In this document: one piece after another, positions 25,954 to 34,960 of the stretch
How the letters are laid out: each line of letters starts with the position of its first letter
Position numbering within the stretch: the stretch's first letter is position 1
Origin: Roseibium sp. Sym1
Lineage (GTDB): Bacteria > Pseudomonadota > Alphaproteobacteria > Rhizobiales > Stappiaceae
NCBI RefSeq assembly: GCF_027359675.1
Contig: NZ_CP114787.1
Location: 62,001-126,000 of the forward strand
DNA: 64,000 bases
Direction of reading: 5' to 3'
Notes under the pieces: generated by a model
Database searches by the model: none
What the model saw: the letters and a program-made list of their open reading frames with translations, nothing else
What the model was told of the DNA's origin: nothing
Made by a program: the position numbers and the translations under genes

Positions 25954-26604
25954 CTAGAAAGCGTTGAACCCTGTCAGGTTTCGCCCGATGACCAGCTTCT
26001 GGATCTCGGTGGTGCCATCGGGGATCGGCATGATCTTTGCGTTTCGGAAAAGGCGTTCCACGGGAAATTCCCGGGTGATGCCGTTGCCGCCATGGATCTG
26101 CACGGCCTTGCCGGCGATCTCGACGGCCATTTCCGTCGCATACCATTTCGCCATTGATGTCTGTGTATCGCAGCGCACACCTAGATCCAGCAGTTGCAGC
26201 CCGCGTTGGCAAAGAAGCCGCGCGGCATCCAGTTGAGTAGCCATGTCGGCCAGATACCCCTGTATCATTTGATGCCCGCCGATCGGCTTGCCGTGCTGTT
26301 CGCGCTTCTTGGCATAGGCGACCGCGCATTCCAACGCGGCCTGTGCGATGCCGACGCTGGTCAGACCGACGAAGACGCCCGCGCTTTCGAACAATTTCAG
26401 GGTCTGGAACAGCCCGCCCCCGGCATTGGCCAGAACATGTGCCGAGGTGGTCTCGGCCCGGTCGAAGAACAGTTCGCAGGTGGAAGCGTCGACCAACCCC
26501 ATCTTGCGCAGCTCACGGCTTTCATAACCACCATTGTCGCGGTCGACGATGACCATGGAAATCCCGTCGTCGAGGTTGCAAAATATGAGCCAATATGAAA
26601 CGCC
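25954..26604 (-). pseudogene. Acyl-CoA dehydrogenase, 5'-truncated remnant at the operon end
   Basis: The ~215 codons cover the middle beta domain and C-terminal helical domain (GISMVIVDRDNGGYESRELR, KMGLVDASTCELFFD, AKWYATEMAVEIAGKAVQIH, GGNGITREFPVERLFRNAKI). The N-terminal FAD/substrate domain is missing: similarity begins near 26604, just after the upstream gene's stop at 26628. The motif IPDGTTEIQKLVIGR has Asp where most family members have the catalytic-loop Glu. It is a non-functional tail of the 13.5-kb operon. Confidence 0.75.
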
Positions 26605-26627
26605 GAGTGAACGACGTTGACGTAGAG

Positions 26628-27473
26628 TCATTTTCCGGCGTAGTTCGCGATGAAACTGCGCAATCCGGTCTGGTCCTGACACCAGACCGCGCCTTCGCTG
26701 CCATCGTCCCTGCAATGCAGATGCAACCTGCAGGGAAGAGTGACCGGCGCGGCCCCGCGGAACGAAAACCGCCCCGGCGTATGCCCCAGCGCCTCGGCCG
26801 CGATATTCAGGAGTAGGGTCGCCTGCAACGGTCCGTGAACCACCAGGCCCGGATAAGCCTCGGTTCGGGTCGTGTAGACATGGTCATAATGGATACGATG
26901 CGCATTGAACGTCAGCGCGGAATACCGGAACAGAAGCGTGGGATCCGGAGTGACCACGGATTTCAGCGTGTTCGGTTCCGTTTCGTCGGGCGCTGCGTGT
27001 GCCGGCGCGGTCCGGGGGGGCGTGACATCCTTGTATACGATGTCCTGGCGTTCCGAGATGCAGACCCGGCCGCGGCAGGAATATTCGTGCCGCACGGTGA
27101 CGAACACCAGTTCTCCGCTGCGGCCCTGTTTCGCGGCGATGTCTTCGACCACCGAATGCCGGGTGACGGTTTCGCCCACCGTGAGCGGGGCGACATGCGT
27201 CACGTCACCTCCTGCCCACATCCGCGAGGGCAGGGGGACTGGCGGCAGAAAGGCGCCCTTCTTGGTGTGCCCGTCAACGGCCAGGGCGTCGGACGGCACC
27301 GCCTCTAGCGCCAGGCACCAGTGAATCCCCAGCGGGGCCGCGTCCGCCCGGTCGCTAAGATGTGTGCCAAGAGTGGCGCGGAACCGTTCGATCAGCCCCG
27401 GGGTCAGGATGTCGTCCTTGGTGTCGGTGCGCCCCAGCCAGGGCTTGAGTGTGCCAAGATCGGTTTTGCTCAT
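26628..27473 (-). CDS. MaoC/FAS1-type acyl-CoA hydratase (mesaconyl-C4/itaconyl-CoA hydratase-like)
   Basis: 281 residues from ATG 27473. An N-terminal FAS1-like dehydratase domain is followed by a C-terminal hot-dog domain with FNAHRIHYDHVYT, the His/Asp catalytic region of 3-methylfumaryl-/mesaconyl-C4-CoA and itaconyl-CoA hydratases. It probably adds water to a branched enoyl-CoA. It begins 10 bp after the upstream acyl-CoA dehydrogenase. Together with the citryl-CoA-lyase-like gene it could hydrate and then cleave a branched dicarboxylyl-CoA. Confidence 0.8.
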   Translation of the reverse strand: MSKTDLGTLKPWLGRTDTKDDILTPGLIERFRATLGTHLSDRADAAPLGIHWCLALEAVPSDALAVDGHTKKGAFLPPVPLPSRMWAGGDVTHVAPLTVGETVTRHSVVEDIAAKQGRSGELVFVTVRHEYSCRGRVCISERQDIVYKDVTPPRTAPAHAAPDETEPNTLKSVVTPDPTLLFRYSALTFNAHRIHYDHVYTTRTEAYPGLVVHGPLQATLLLNIAAEALGHTPGRFSFRGAAPVTLPCRLHLHCRDDGSEGAVWCQDQTGLRSFIANYAGK

Positions 27474-27483
27474 GGTCTCCGCC

Positions 27484-28647
27484 TCAGAAGGATCGCGGCA
27501 TACCCAGGATATGCTCGCCGACATAGGACAGAATCAGGTTGGTGGAGATCGGCGCCACCTGATACAGCCGGGCCTCGCGGAACTTTCGCTCCACATCGTA
27601 TTCCCGCGCGAAACCAAAGCCGCCATGGGTCTGGATGCAGGCATTGGCCGCTTCCCAGCTGGCCTCCGAGGCCAGCAGCTTGGCCATATTCGCCTGCGCT
27701 CCGCAATCCAGCCCGGCGTCGAACCGCCTGCAGGCTTCAAAGCGCATCAGATTGGCGGCCTCGATGTTCACATAGGACCTGGCGATAGGGAATTGCACGC
27801 CCTGGTTCTGGCCGATGGGACGGTCAAAGACCACGCGGTCGCCGGCATAGGCGCGGGCCTTGTCAACGAACCAGTATCCATCACCGATACATTCCGCCGC
27901 AATCAGGGTCCGTTCGGCGTTCAGCCCGTCAAGAATATGGTAAAACCCGCGCCCCTCGGTGCCCATCAGGTTCTCAGCGGGGATTTCCAGGTTGTCGAAA
28001 AACACTTCATTGGTTTCGTGGCCGGGCATATTGGCGATCGGGCGGACTTCCATCCCGTTGCCGATTGCCTCTTTTAAATCGACCATAAAGATCGACAGGC
28101 CCTGCGACTTTTTCTTGACCTCGTTCAGCGGCGTGGTGCGTGCCAGCAGGATCATCAGGTCAGAATGCTGGATACGGCTGATCCAGACCTTCTGGCCATT
28201 GATCTCATACCGGTCACCCTTCTTGACCGCGGTGGTCTTCAGTTTGGTGGTGTCGGTCCCGGTTGTCGGTTCGGTCACGGCCATGGATTGCAGGCGCAAC
28301 TCACCGCTGGCAATACCGGGCAGGTATTTCTGCTTTTGCTCATCCGAACCATGTCGCAGAAGCGTGCCCATGTTATACATCTGCCCGTGGCAATGGCCCG
28401 CGTTTCCGCCGCAGCGGTTCACCTCCTCCATGATGATCGAGGCTTCCGTCAACCCCAGACCCGAGCCACCGTATTCCTCTGGGATCATCGCGGCAAGCCA
28501 GCCCTCGCGGGTCAGCGCATCGACGAATTCCTCGGGGTAGGTTTCGTTTTCGCCGAACTTGCGATGATACTCTGGCGGAAACTGCGCGCAGAGTGCGCGC
28601 AAGGCGTCGCGCAGATCGGCGTGAGTGTCTGGGGCTGACGTCTGCAT
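27484..28647 (-). CDS. Acyl-CoA dehydrogenase
   Basis: 387 residues with the normal three domains: N-terminal helices (PEEYGGSGLGLTEASIIMEE), beta domain (MAVTEPTTGTDTTKLKTTAV) and C-terminal helices. The usual C-terminal YEGT loop is replaced by YQVAPISTNLI; a Glu in LNAERTLIAAE may be the base, as in the isovaleryl-CoA dehydrogenase type. The closest relative in the window is the gene at 36375, which shares the ending VGEHILGMPRSF/IGEKVMGMPRSY. It oxidises an acyl-CoA with FAD and passes electrons to ETF; substrate is unknown. Confidence 0.88.
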   Translation of the reverse strand: MQTSAPDTHADLRDALRALCAQFPPEYHRKFGENETYPEEFVDALTREGWLAAMIPEEYGGSGLGLTEASIIMEEVNRCGGNAGHCHGQMYNMGTLLRHGSDEQKQKYLPGIASGELRLQSMAVTEPTTGTDTTKLKTTAVKKGDRYEINGQKVWISRIQHSDLMILLARTTPLNEVKKKSQGLSIFMVDLKEAIGNGMEVRPIANMPGHETNEVFFDNLEIPAENLMGTEGRGFYHILDGLNAERTLIAAECIGDGYWFVDKARAYAGDRVVFDRPIGQNQGVQFPIARSYVNIEAANLMRFEACRRFDAGLDCGAQANMAKLLASEASWEAANACIQTHGGFGFAREYDVERKFREARLYQVAPISTNLILSYVGEHILGMPRSF

Positions 28648-28650
28648 TGG

Positions 28651-29445
28651 TTACTTCGCTCCCGGACCCGACGTTTCAAGAATTTCCTGCTCGGCACGCT
28701 GCCAAAGCTCGTAGGAAATCGGGTTTTCGCTCTCTTCGAGGATGTGACCTACCAGACCGATCGCCCTCGCCATCACGCCAAAGCCGCGCACGATCTTCCA
28801 GGGGAAGCCGAATTCGCAGCAGATCGCGCCGATCGCGCCGGTGGCGTTGATCGGCAGCATCTTGCCCGATTTTTCTTCGGCAACGGCCTGAATTTTCTGG
28901 ATCAACTCGATGTATTCACCGGACTTGCCGTTCTCGGCAGCGATCTGGAACAGGCGCGGGGTGCGCGGATCGACCGGCTTGTGCACCGGATGTCCGAGCC
29001 CCGGCACGATCATCTTGCGGGCGCGGAATTTTTCCACCGTCTCGACGGCCAGCGTATCCAGATCGACACCGGTGCCCAACTTGTCCTGCGGCAGTGCCTC
29101 GTAAAGCATCTTCGAGGCACCCTCCATCGAGCCGACAAAGACGGTGCCAAGCCCACACAAGCCAGCCGCCACAGCCGCCTGAAGCGATTCCGGCGCGCCC
29201 ATATAGGTCATCCGCGCCGCCAAGGCCGAGGGCGTGATACCATGTTCGACCAGAGTGATGACGATGGCGTTGAACACCCGGCTTTCCTCGGGCGAGGCCT
29301 TGCGGCCCGTCAGTTGCAGGAACGCCAGATCGCCAAGGTTCATGTGGCCCAGGATCTCGTTGGGCAGGTCAAGCCCGCGCACGGTGATCTTGTCGGCGGT
29401 GCTCCAGGCGATGTCGGAGCTGATTTTCTCTTTGCGTTTGCCCAT
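28651..29445 (-). CDS. Citryl-CoA lyase / short citrate-synthase-like protein
   Basis: 264 residues; the ATG at 29445 shares its first base with the upstream TGA stop (TGATG). The citrate-synthase superfamily core is visible: SLQAAVAAGLCGLGTVFVGS, the active-site His region PGLGHPVHKPVDPRTPRLF and a C-terminal ARAIGLVGHILEE. It lacks the long N-terminus of true citrate synthase and matches citryl-CoA-lyase-like proteins that split or form a C-C bond in a CoA ester. It probably cleaves a branched hydroxyacyl-CoA in this pathway. Confidence 0.78.
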   Translation of the reverse strand: MGKRKEKISSDIAWSTADKITVRGLDLPNEILGHMNLGDLAFLQLTGRKASPEESRVFNAIVITLVEHGITPSALAARMTYMGAPESLQAAVAAGLCGLGTVFVGSMEGASKMLYEALPQDKLGTGVDLDTLAVETVEKFRARKMIVPGLGHPVHKPVDPRTPRLFQIAAENGKSGEYIELIQKIQAVAEEKSGKMLPINATGAIGAICCEFGFPWKIVRGFGVMARAIGLVGHILEESENPISYELWQRAEQEILETSGPGAK

Positions 29446-30359
29446 CAGACCGGATCCCACGAAAAGACGTCCGCCGAAACTTCGAGCGGCGTGAATTGCG
29501 ATTTGAGCGCGGGAATAGCGCGCTCGGCGATTTCATCGGCGGTCCAACCATCACCGGAATGGACCGACCTTATCGGGCGCGGCTGGTTGAACAGGAAGAT
29601 CTCGTTCTTGCGAACCGCAAATATCTGCCCTGACACGTCAGCCGCGCGGTCGCTCATCAGGAAACAGGCCATCGGTGCAACCTTGGCCGGTGTCATCTCC
29701 TTGATCTTTTCGACCCGTGCCACCTGTTCCGGGGTGTCTGTCTTGATAGACGAGATCATCCGGCTCCAGGCGAAGGGCGCGATGCAGTTTGACCGCACGT
29801 TCCAGCGTTTCAGGTCGAGCGCGACCGATTTCGAGAAGGCCGCGATGCCCAGCTTTGCCGCCGCGTAATTCGCCTGCGCCAGATTGCCGATCAGCCCCGA
29901 GGTCGAGGTCATGTGCACCAGAGCACCGCCCTCTTGTTCGCGGAAATAGTCGGCCGCCGCGCGGCTGGTGTTGAACGCACCGTAGAGATGGACCTTCACA
30001 ACCGCGTCGAAATCCTCGTAGGTCATCTTGTGGAAGAATCCGTCGCGCAGAATGCCGGCGTTGTTCACCACCGCGTCGATGCGACCGAATTCCTTGACCC
30101 CGGATTCGATCATCGCGCGCGCGGCGTCCGCGTCGGTGACGTTGCCGCCATCGGCAATGGCATCGCCCCCTGCGGCCCTGATCTCTTCGACGACTTTCTG
30201 CGCCGCAGTTTCGGTCTGGCCGGTGCCCTTCAGCGATGCCCCCAGATCATTGACCACCACGGCAGCGCCTTCTGCAGCCGCCATCAGCGCAATATCGCGG
30301 CCAATCCCGCCACCCGCGCCCGTGACCAGCACAACCTTGCCGTCAAGTGCCTTTGTCAT
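29445..30359 (-). CDS. SDR 3-hydroxyacyl-CoA dehydrogenase (MFE-2/HSD17B4 type)
   Basis: 304 residues. The nucleotide motif TGAGGGIGRDIAL is followed by NDLGASLKGTGQ, an insertion typical of the dehydrogenase domain of peroxisomal multifunctional enzyme 2. Catalytic Ser-Tyr-Lys are in STSGLIGN and QANYAAAKLGI, with NNAGIL. It probably oxidises a 3-hydroxyacyl-CoA, possibly branched or bulky, with NAD. It ends by overlapping the lyase gene start. Confidence 0.88.
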   Translation of the reverse strand: MTKALDGKVVLVTGAGGGIGRDIALMAAAEGAAVVVNDLGASLKGTGQTETAAQKVVEEIRAAGGDAIADGGNVTDADAARAMIESGVKEFGRIDAVVNNAGILRDGFFHKMTYEDFDAVVKVHLYGAFNTSRAAADYFREQEGGALVHMTSTSGLIGNLAQANYAAAKLGIAAFSKSVALDLKRWNVRSNCIAPFAWSRMISSIKTDTPEQVARVEKIKEMTPAKVAPMACFLMSDRAADVSGQIFAVRKNEIFLFNQPRPIRSVHSGDGWTADEIAERAIPALKSQFTPLEVSADVFSWDPV

Positions 30360-30371
30360 CTTCTTCCCTCC

Positions 30372-31331
30372 TCAGCCCGCTTTGCGGTATTTGTCCAACC
30401 CGCCGGTATGCATGACCCGGCCCATGAGCGGCACGCCGATGATCTCTTCTGCCTTGAGCGCCGCTGCGATCAGCTTGTCCAGATCAATGCCGGTTTCGAT
30501 GCCGAGCTCATGACACAGGAACACCGCATCCTCGGTGCAGACATTTCCTGCAGCGCGCGCGTGGCCGTGGCCCGCGAAAGGACAGCCGCCAAGACCGGCG
30601 ATTGAGCTTTCGAACATGTCCACGCCCATCGACAGGGCGGCATAAAGGTTGGCGATCCCCAACCCACGCGTGTCATGGATGTGCATACCGATGCGCGCCT
30701 CGGGCGCCATTTCGCGCAGCGCGCCGATCATGCGTTTGACCGCCTCGGGGTTTCCCCAACCCATGGTGTCGGCGATCACAAGGACCGGTACGGGGATGTC
30801 CTCTTCTTCGCACAGCTGAAGAATGAAGCGGAAATCGTCCAGGATGTGCTCTTGCGGGATGGGGCCTTCGAAGTTGCAGCCAAAGGCCGTCATCACATAG
30901 GCCGCGTCGACGGTATATCCTTCTTCCTTGTAAAGACGGACCCAGTCGCGTTGTTTTTCCCGCATCTCCGCCGAGGAACAATTGTTGTTCGATTGGGCGA
31001 ATGCCTCGGAGGGATAGAACAGCAGGCGCGGGTCGATATCGACCTCATGCGCGGTCAGAGCCTTGCGAAACCCTTTGTCGTTCAGCCAAAGCGAGGTGTA
31101 ATTCACCCCCGGCTTGCGTTTGATACGCTGGAACAGTTCACCTGTATCTGCCATCTGCGGCACGTATTTTGGGCTGACAAAGCTGCCGACCTGGATGCGT
31201 TTCAGACCGGTTTCGCTGAGCCTGTCGATCAGTTCGATCCGCTCTTCGACCGGATAGATTTTTTTTTCGATCTGGAAGCCCTCGCGCGGGCCTTCTTCGC
31301 GAAACTCGACGAATTTGGGAAAGTCGCTCAT
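30372..31331 (-). CDS. HMG-CoA-lyase-like pyruvate-carboxyltransferase family enzyme
   Basis: 319 residues from ATG 31331. A DRE-TIM metallolyase pattern: EFREEGPREGFQIEKK (canonical members have a Gly-Pro-Arg-Asp-Gly run), IADTMGWGNPEAV, MHIHDTRGLGIANLYAAL and the HMGL signature GLGGCPFAGHGHARAAGN, which contains the catalytic Cys. It should cleave a 3-hydroxy-3-methyl-acyl-CoA product of carboxylation and hydration to acetyl-CoA plus a ketoacid. It lies directly after the carboxylase genes, as in leucine or isoprenoid degradation. Confidence 0.85.
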   Translation of the reverse strand: MSDFPKFVEFREEGPREGFQIEKKIYPVEERIELIDRLSETGLKRIQVGSFVSPKYVPQMADTGELFQRIKRKPGVNYTSLWLNDKGFRKALTAHEVDIDPRLLFYPSEAFAQSNNNCSSAEMREKQRDWVRLYKEEGYTVDAAYVMTAFGCNFEGPIPQEHILDDFRFILQLCEEEDIPVPVLVIADTMGWGNPEAVKRMIGALREMAPEARIGMHIHDTRGLGIANLYAALSMGVDMFESSIAGLGGCPFAGHGHARAAGNVCTEDAVFLCHELGIETGIDLDKLIAAALKAEEIIGVPLMGRVMHTGGLDKYRKAG

Positions 31332-31335
31332 TTCA

Positions 31336-33342
31336 TCACTCCTCGGATGGCAGAATCTCGGCGATGACCTGGCCGCGATCGACCATGTCCCCATTCGAGA
31401 CGGATATATTGCTGGCTATTCCGGCCGCGGCCGCCCGGATCGAGATTTCGAGTTTCATGGATTCCATGACCGCAACCACATCGCCTTCGGTGACAGCCTG
31501 GCCGTCGGAAACCTTGATTTCGACAATCATGCCGGTCAGCGGAGAGGTCACGGCGCGATCCGCCGCGGCATCGCCGCCGGCAAAGGCAAGGGGCGCGGCG
31601 GGGCGGAAGACCAGGCAGCCTTCGGGTGTGTCCAGTTCGATCACGCCGGCGTGCAGGCGCGCGGCGATCAGGTGGACGGTGTCGCCTTCGCCGACACGCC
31701 AACGGCCCGGCATCAGTTCACGTGCCGACAGTGTCAGCGCCTCGCCGTTTCCCAGACGGACCGTGTATTCGGCGCCCGGTTTGACAGGGCCGATGCGCAG
31801 TTCTTCGGATGCCTCGTCAGAATCGGTGAGCGTCACGCTTTGCCCTGCTTCCATCGCATCGCCGCCCAGGCCAAGCCGCCAGCCGGTAAAGGCATCACGG
31901 TTGGTCCAGGGATTGGCATCCGTATCGCCGCGCGAGGCGGCCACGAACAGAATGGCGGCGACCGCTTTCCACAGATCGGGGCGGGTCAGGGCGGTTGCCT
32001 GTGTCAGCTCATCCAGCCAGCCGTCGATCCAGCGGGTATGCACCTGCATCCGTTCGAATTCATGGTTTCGCGCCAGCGCCGTCAGAAAGGCGCGATTGGT
32101 CTCGACACCTTCGACGGCGACATGGTCAAGCGCGGTGGCCAGACGTGCCAATGCGGTTTCCCGGTCGGGCGCGTGCACGATCAGCTTGGCGATCATCGGG
32201 TCGTAATAGGGCGTGACGGCATCGCCTTCCTCGACGCCGCTGTCGATGCGCAGGTCCGACGGCAGGCTGAGCGTAGAAAGCGTACCCGTCGACGGGGCGA
32301 ACTGCATACCCGGGTCTTCGGCGTAAAGCCGCGCTTCGACCGCGTGTCCGTTGATCGTCAGATCGTCCTGTACCAGTCCAAGGCCCGCGCCTTCGGCAAT
32401 GCGCAGGTGAAGCGCGACAAGGTCCAGCCCGGTGATCGCTTCGGTGACGGGATGTTCCACCTGAATGCGCGGGTTCACCTCAAGGAAGAAATATTCGTCC
32501 CCCGCGACCAGAAACTCGACCGTGCCCAGTCCGCGATAATCCAGCGTTTCGCCCAGGCGCACCGCGTCGCGCGCGATGTCGTCCAGAAGCGTGCGCGGCA
32601 GTCCCCAGGCCGGGGCTTCCTCGATGACCTTCTGGTGACGGCGCTGAAGTGTGCAATCGCGTTCGAACAGATGCACCACATGGCCCTTGCCGTCGCCTGC
32701 GATCTGCACTTCGACATGGCGCGCCTCGGGCAGGAAACGCTCCAACAGCAACCCTTCGGAGCCAAAGGTGGATTTGGCCTCGCGCAGCGCGCCTTCGATG
32801 TCCTCGACCAGCGTGGTTTCGTCGGTGACAAGACGCTGACCGCGCCCGCCTCCGCCGCCGACCGCCTTGAGAAGGACGGGCAGGCCCATCTGGCGCACTT
32901 CATCCGCAATCTGCCGGGGATCGGATCGCGCACCCTGCGCGCCCGAAATCACCGGGACGCTGGCGGCCACGGCGGCCTCCTTGGCGCTGGCTTTGTCGCC
33001 GAAACGTTCAAGCGTTTTCGGCGTCGGCCCCATGAAGATCATGCCGGCGGCTTCGACCGCACGAGCAAAATCGGGATTTTCGGCCAGAAAGCCATAACCG
33101 GGATGGATCGCATCCGCGCTGACGGACTTGGCCGCCGCGATCACTGCGTCGATCTTCAGATAGCTTTCCGACGCCGGGCCGCCGCCGATGCAGACAGATT
33201 GCCCGATCTCCCGCACATGGAGGGCATTGGCGTCGGCCTGCGAATGCACGCCGATAGGGGTGATACCGCTGGCCCGCGCGGTGCGCGCGATCCGGCAGGC
33301 GATTTCGCCACGGTTGGCGAGGAGAAGCGTCTTGATCTTCAT
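31336..33342 (-). CDS. Acyl-CoA carboxylase alpha subunit (biotin carboxylase + BCCP)
   Basis: 668 residues, full length for an MCC/GCC/AtuF-type alpha subunit. The biotin carboxylase part covers ~1-445 (LLANRGEIACRIARTAR, KAVGGGGGRGQRLV, FLEVNPRIQVEHPVTE), a middle BT domain follows, and the C-terminal carrier domain carries the biotinylation site VMESMKLEI. It pairs with the beta subunit encoded 10 bp upstream. It carboxylates an unsaturated branched acyl-CoA (3-methylcrotonyl- or geranyl-like); the chain length cannot be told. Confidence 0.9.
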   Translation of the reverse strand: MKIKTLLLANRGEIACRIARTARASGITPIGVHSQADANALHVREIGQSVCIGGGPASESYLKIDAVIAAAKSVSADAIHPGYGFLAENPDFARAVEAAGMIFMGPTPKTLERFGDKASAKEAAVAASVPVISGAQGARSDPRQIADEVRQMGLPVLLKAVGGGGGRGQRLVTDETTLVEDIEGALREAKSTFGSEGLLLERFLPEARHVEVQIAGDGKGHVVHLFERDCTLQRRHQKVIEEAPAWGLPRTLLDDIARDAVRLGETLDYRGLGTVEFLVAGDEYFFLEVNPRIQVEHPVTEAITGLDLVALHLRIAEGAGLGLVQDDLTINGHAVEARLYAEDPGMQFAPSTGTLSTLSLPSDLRIDSGVEEGDAVTPYYDPMIAKLIVHAPDRETALARLATALDHVAVEGVETNRAFLTALARNHEFERMQVHTRWIDGWLDELTQATALTRPDLWKAVAAILFVAASRGDTDANPWTNRDAFTGWRLGLGGDAMEAGQSVTLTDSDEASEELRIGPVKPGAEYTVRLGNGEALTLSARELMPGRWRVGEGDTVHLIAARLHAGVIELDTPEGCLVFRPAAPLAFAGGDAAADRAVTSPLTGMIVEIKVSDGQAVTEGDVVAVMESMKLEISIRAAAAGIASNISVSNGDMVDRGQVIAEILPSEE

Positions 33343-33352
33343 GGCTCGCCCC

Positions 33353-34960
33353 TCACATCCTGAACACGCCGAAATGGGTTTCTGCCTGTGGCCGGCGCGA
33401 GGTCACGTCCAGCATCAGCGCCATGACGTCGCGGGTCTCGCAAGGTTCGATCACGCTATCGATCCAGAGGTTGGAGGCGAAATTATAGGCCCCCTGAAAA
33501 TCCTCGTATTCCTTACGGATCGGCGCCTTGAAGGCTTCCTCCTCCTCGGGGGTCCAGCTTTTGCCTTCGCGCTCGTTGATCTGGGCGCGGACCTGGGCCA
33601 GCACGCTTGCGGCCTGTTCCGGCCCCATGATTGCGGAGCGCCCCGTGGGCCAGGCGAACATCGCGTCCGGCTGGAACGGACGGCCCAGCATGGCCAGGTA
33701 TCCCGCCCCATAGGAGCCGCCGGTGATAATGGTGAATTTCGGCACCCGGGCCGAAGACATGGCCGTGATCATCTTGGCGCCGGCCTTGGCGATGCCCATC
33801 TGTTCGACCTCGCGGCCCACCATGAAGCCGTTCACATCGGCCAGGAACAGCAGCGGAATATCGCGCTGCACGCAAAGATTGATGAAATGCGTTGCCTTCA
33901 GTGCGGCCTCGACAAAGAGCACGCCGGTATTGGCCAGAATGCCCACCTCGTGGCCGTGGATACGGCCCCAGCCGGTCATGATCGTATCGCCATAAAGCGG
34001 CTTGAACTCGTGGAAATCGCTATCATCGACAAGCCGCGCGACGATCTCGCGGTCGTCGGTCGGCACTTTAGGGTCACGGCTGACAATGCCGTAGATTTCC
34101 TCGACCGGATAGGCCGGCGGGCGCGGCGTCTCGGGCGTCTTGCGGGGCAGGGGCTTTTCGCCCAGATGGCTGACGATCTCGCGCGTGATGGCCAGCGCGT
34201 GGGCGTCATCCTCGGCCAGGTGGTCGGTCACGCCCGACACTGACGAGTGCATCTTGGCACCGCCCAGTTCCTCGGCATCCACCTTCTCGCCGGTTGCGGC
34301 AAAGGTCAACTCCGGCCCGCCCAGATACATGAAGCCCTGGCCGCGCACGATCACCACCTCGTCGCAGAGCGCGGGGATATAGGCGCCGCCCGCCGTACAG
34401 GGGCCCATGACCACGGCAATCTGCGGCACACCGTCGCCCGACATGCCGATCTGCTGATGGAAGATTGAGCCGAACTGGCCCTCGTCGGGAAATATGTTTT
34501 CCTGATCGGGAAGGAAGGCGCCGCCAGAATCGACCAGCGTGATGACCGGAAGGCGGTTCTTCCACGCAATCTTCTGGGCGCGCACATGCTTGCGGGAGGT
34601 CATGCCGAAATAGGTGCCGCCCTTCACCGTGGCGTCGTTGGCGATGATCATGCACTGACGGCCCTCGATTACCCCGATGCCGGTGATGATCCCCGCCCCG
34701 GGAGGCACGCCATCGTATTTGTTCAGTCCGGCCAGCTCGCCGATCTCGAGGAAGGGCGTGCCGGGGTCGATCAGGCGCTCGATCCGTTCGCGCGGCAGGA
34801 TCTTGCCCTTTTTTACATGTCGTTCGCGCGCCTTTTCGGGGCCGCCGATGCGTTGGGTCAGTCGGAGGGCGTGTAGCTCGTCGACCTTTTCGCGATACCG
34901 CGCGTCGTTTTCCCGAAAGTCGTCAGACCCGGTGTTGAGCAGGGATTTCATTCGTGTCAT
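33353..34960 (-). CDS. Acyl-CoA carboxylase beta subunit (carboxyltransferase)
   Basis: 535 residues with the two carboxyltransferase lobes of the MCC/GCC family: GTPFLEIGELAGLNKYDGVP, VDSGGAFLPDQENIFPDE, GPCTAGGAYIPALCDE and the second lobe ITGGSYGAGYLAMLGRPFQP, FAWPTGRSAIMGPEQAASVL. It transfers carboxyl from biotin to the acyl-CoA. Its ATG overlaps the ligase stop by 4 bp. Confidence 0.9.
   Translation of the reverse strand: MTRMKSLLNTGSDDFRENDARYREKVDELHALRLTQRIGGPEKARERHVKKGKILPRERIERLIDPGTPFLEIGELAGLNKYDGVPPGAGIITGIGVIEGRQCMIIANDATVKGGTYFGMTSRKHVRAQKIAWKNRLPVITLVDSGGAFLPDQENIFPDEGQFGSIFHQQIGMSGDGVPQIAVVMGPCTAGGAYIPALCDEVVIVRGQGFMYLGGPELTFAATGEKVDAEELGGAKMHSSVSGVTDHLAEDDAHALAITREIVSHLGEKPLPRKTPETPRPPAYPVEEIYGIVSRDPKVPTDDREIVARLVDDSDFHEFKPLYGDTIMTGWGRIHGHEVGILANTGVLFVEAALKATHFINLCVQRDIPLLFLADVNGFMVGREVEQMGIAKAGAKMITAMSSARVPKFTIITGGSYGAGYLAMLGRPFQPDAMFAWPTGRSAIMGPEQAASVLAQVRAQINEREGKSWTPEEEEAFKAPIRKEYEDFQGAYNFASNLWIDSVIEPCETRDVMALMLDVTSRRPQAETHFGVFRM

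Noticed and set aside
31315..33363. 682-codon plus-strand open frame
   Set aside because: It is antisense to the biotin carboxylase alpha subunit, which has all family motifs including VMESMKLEI.
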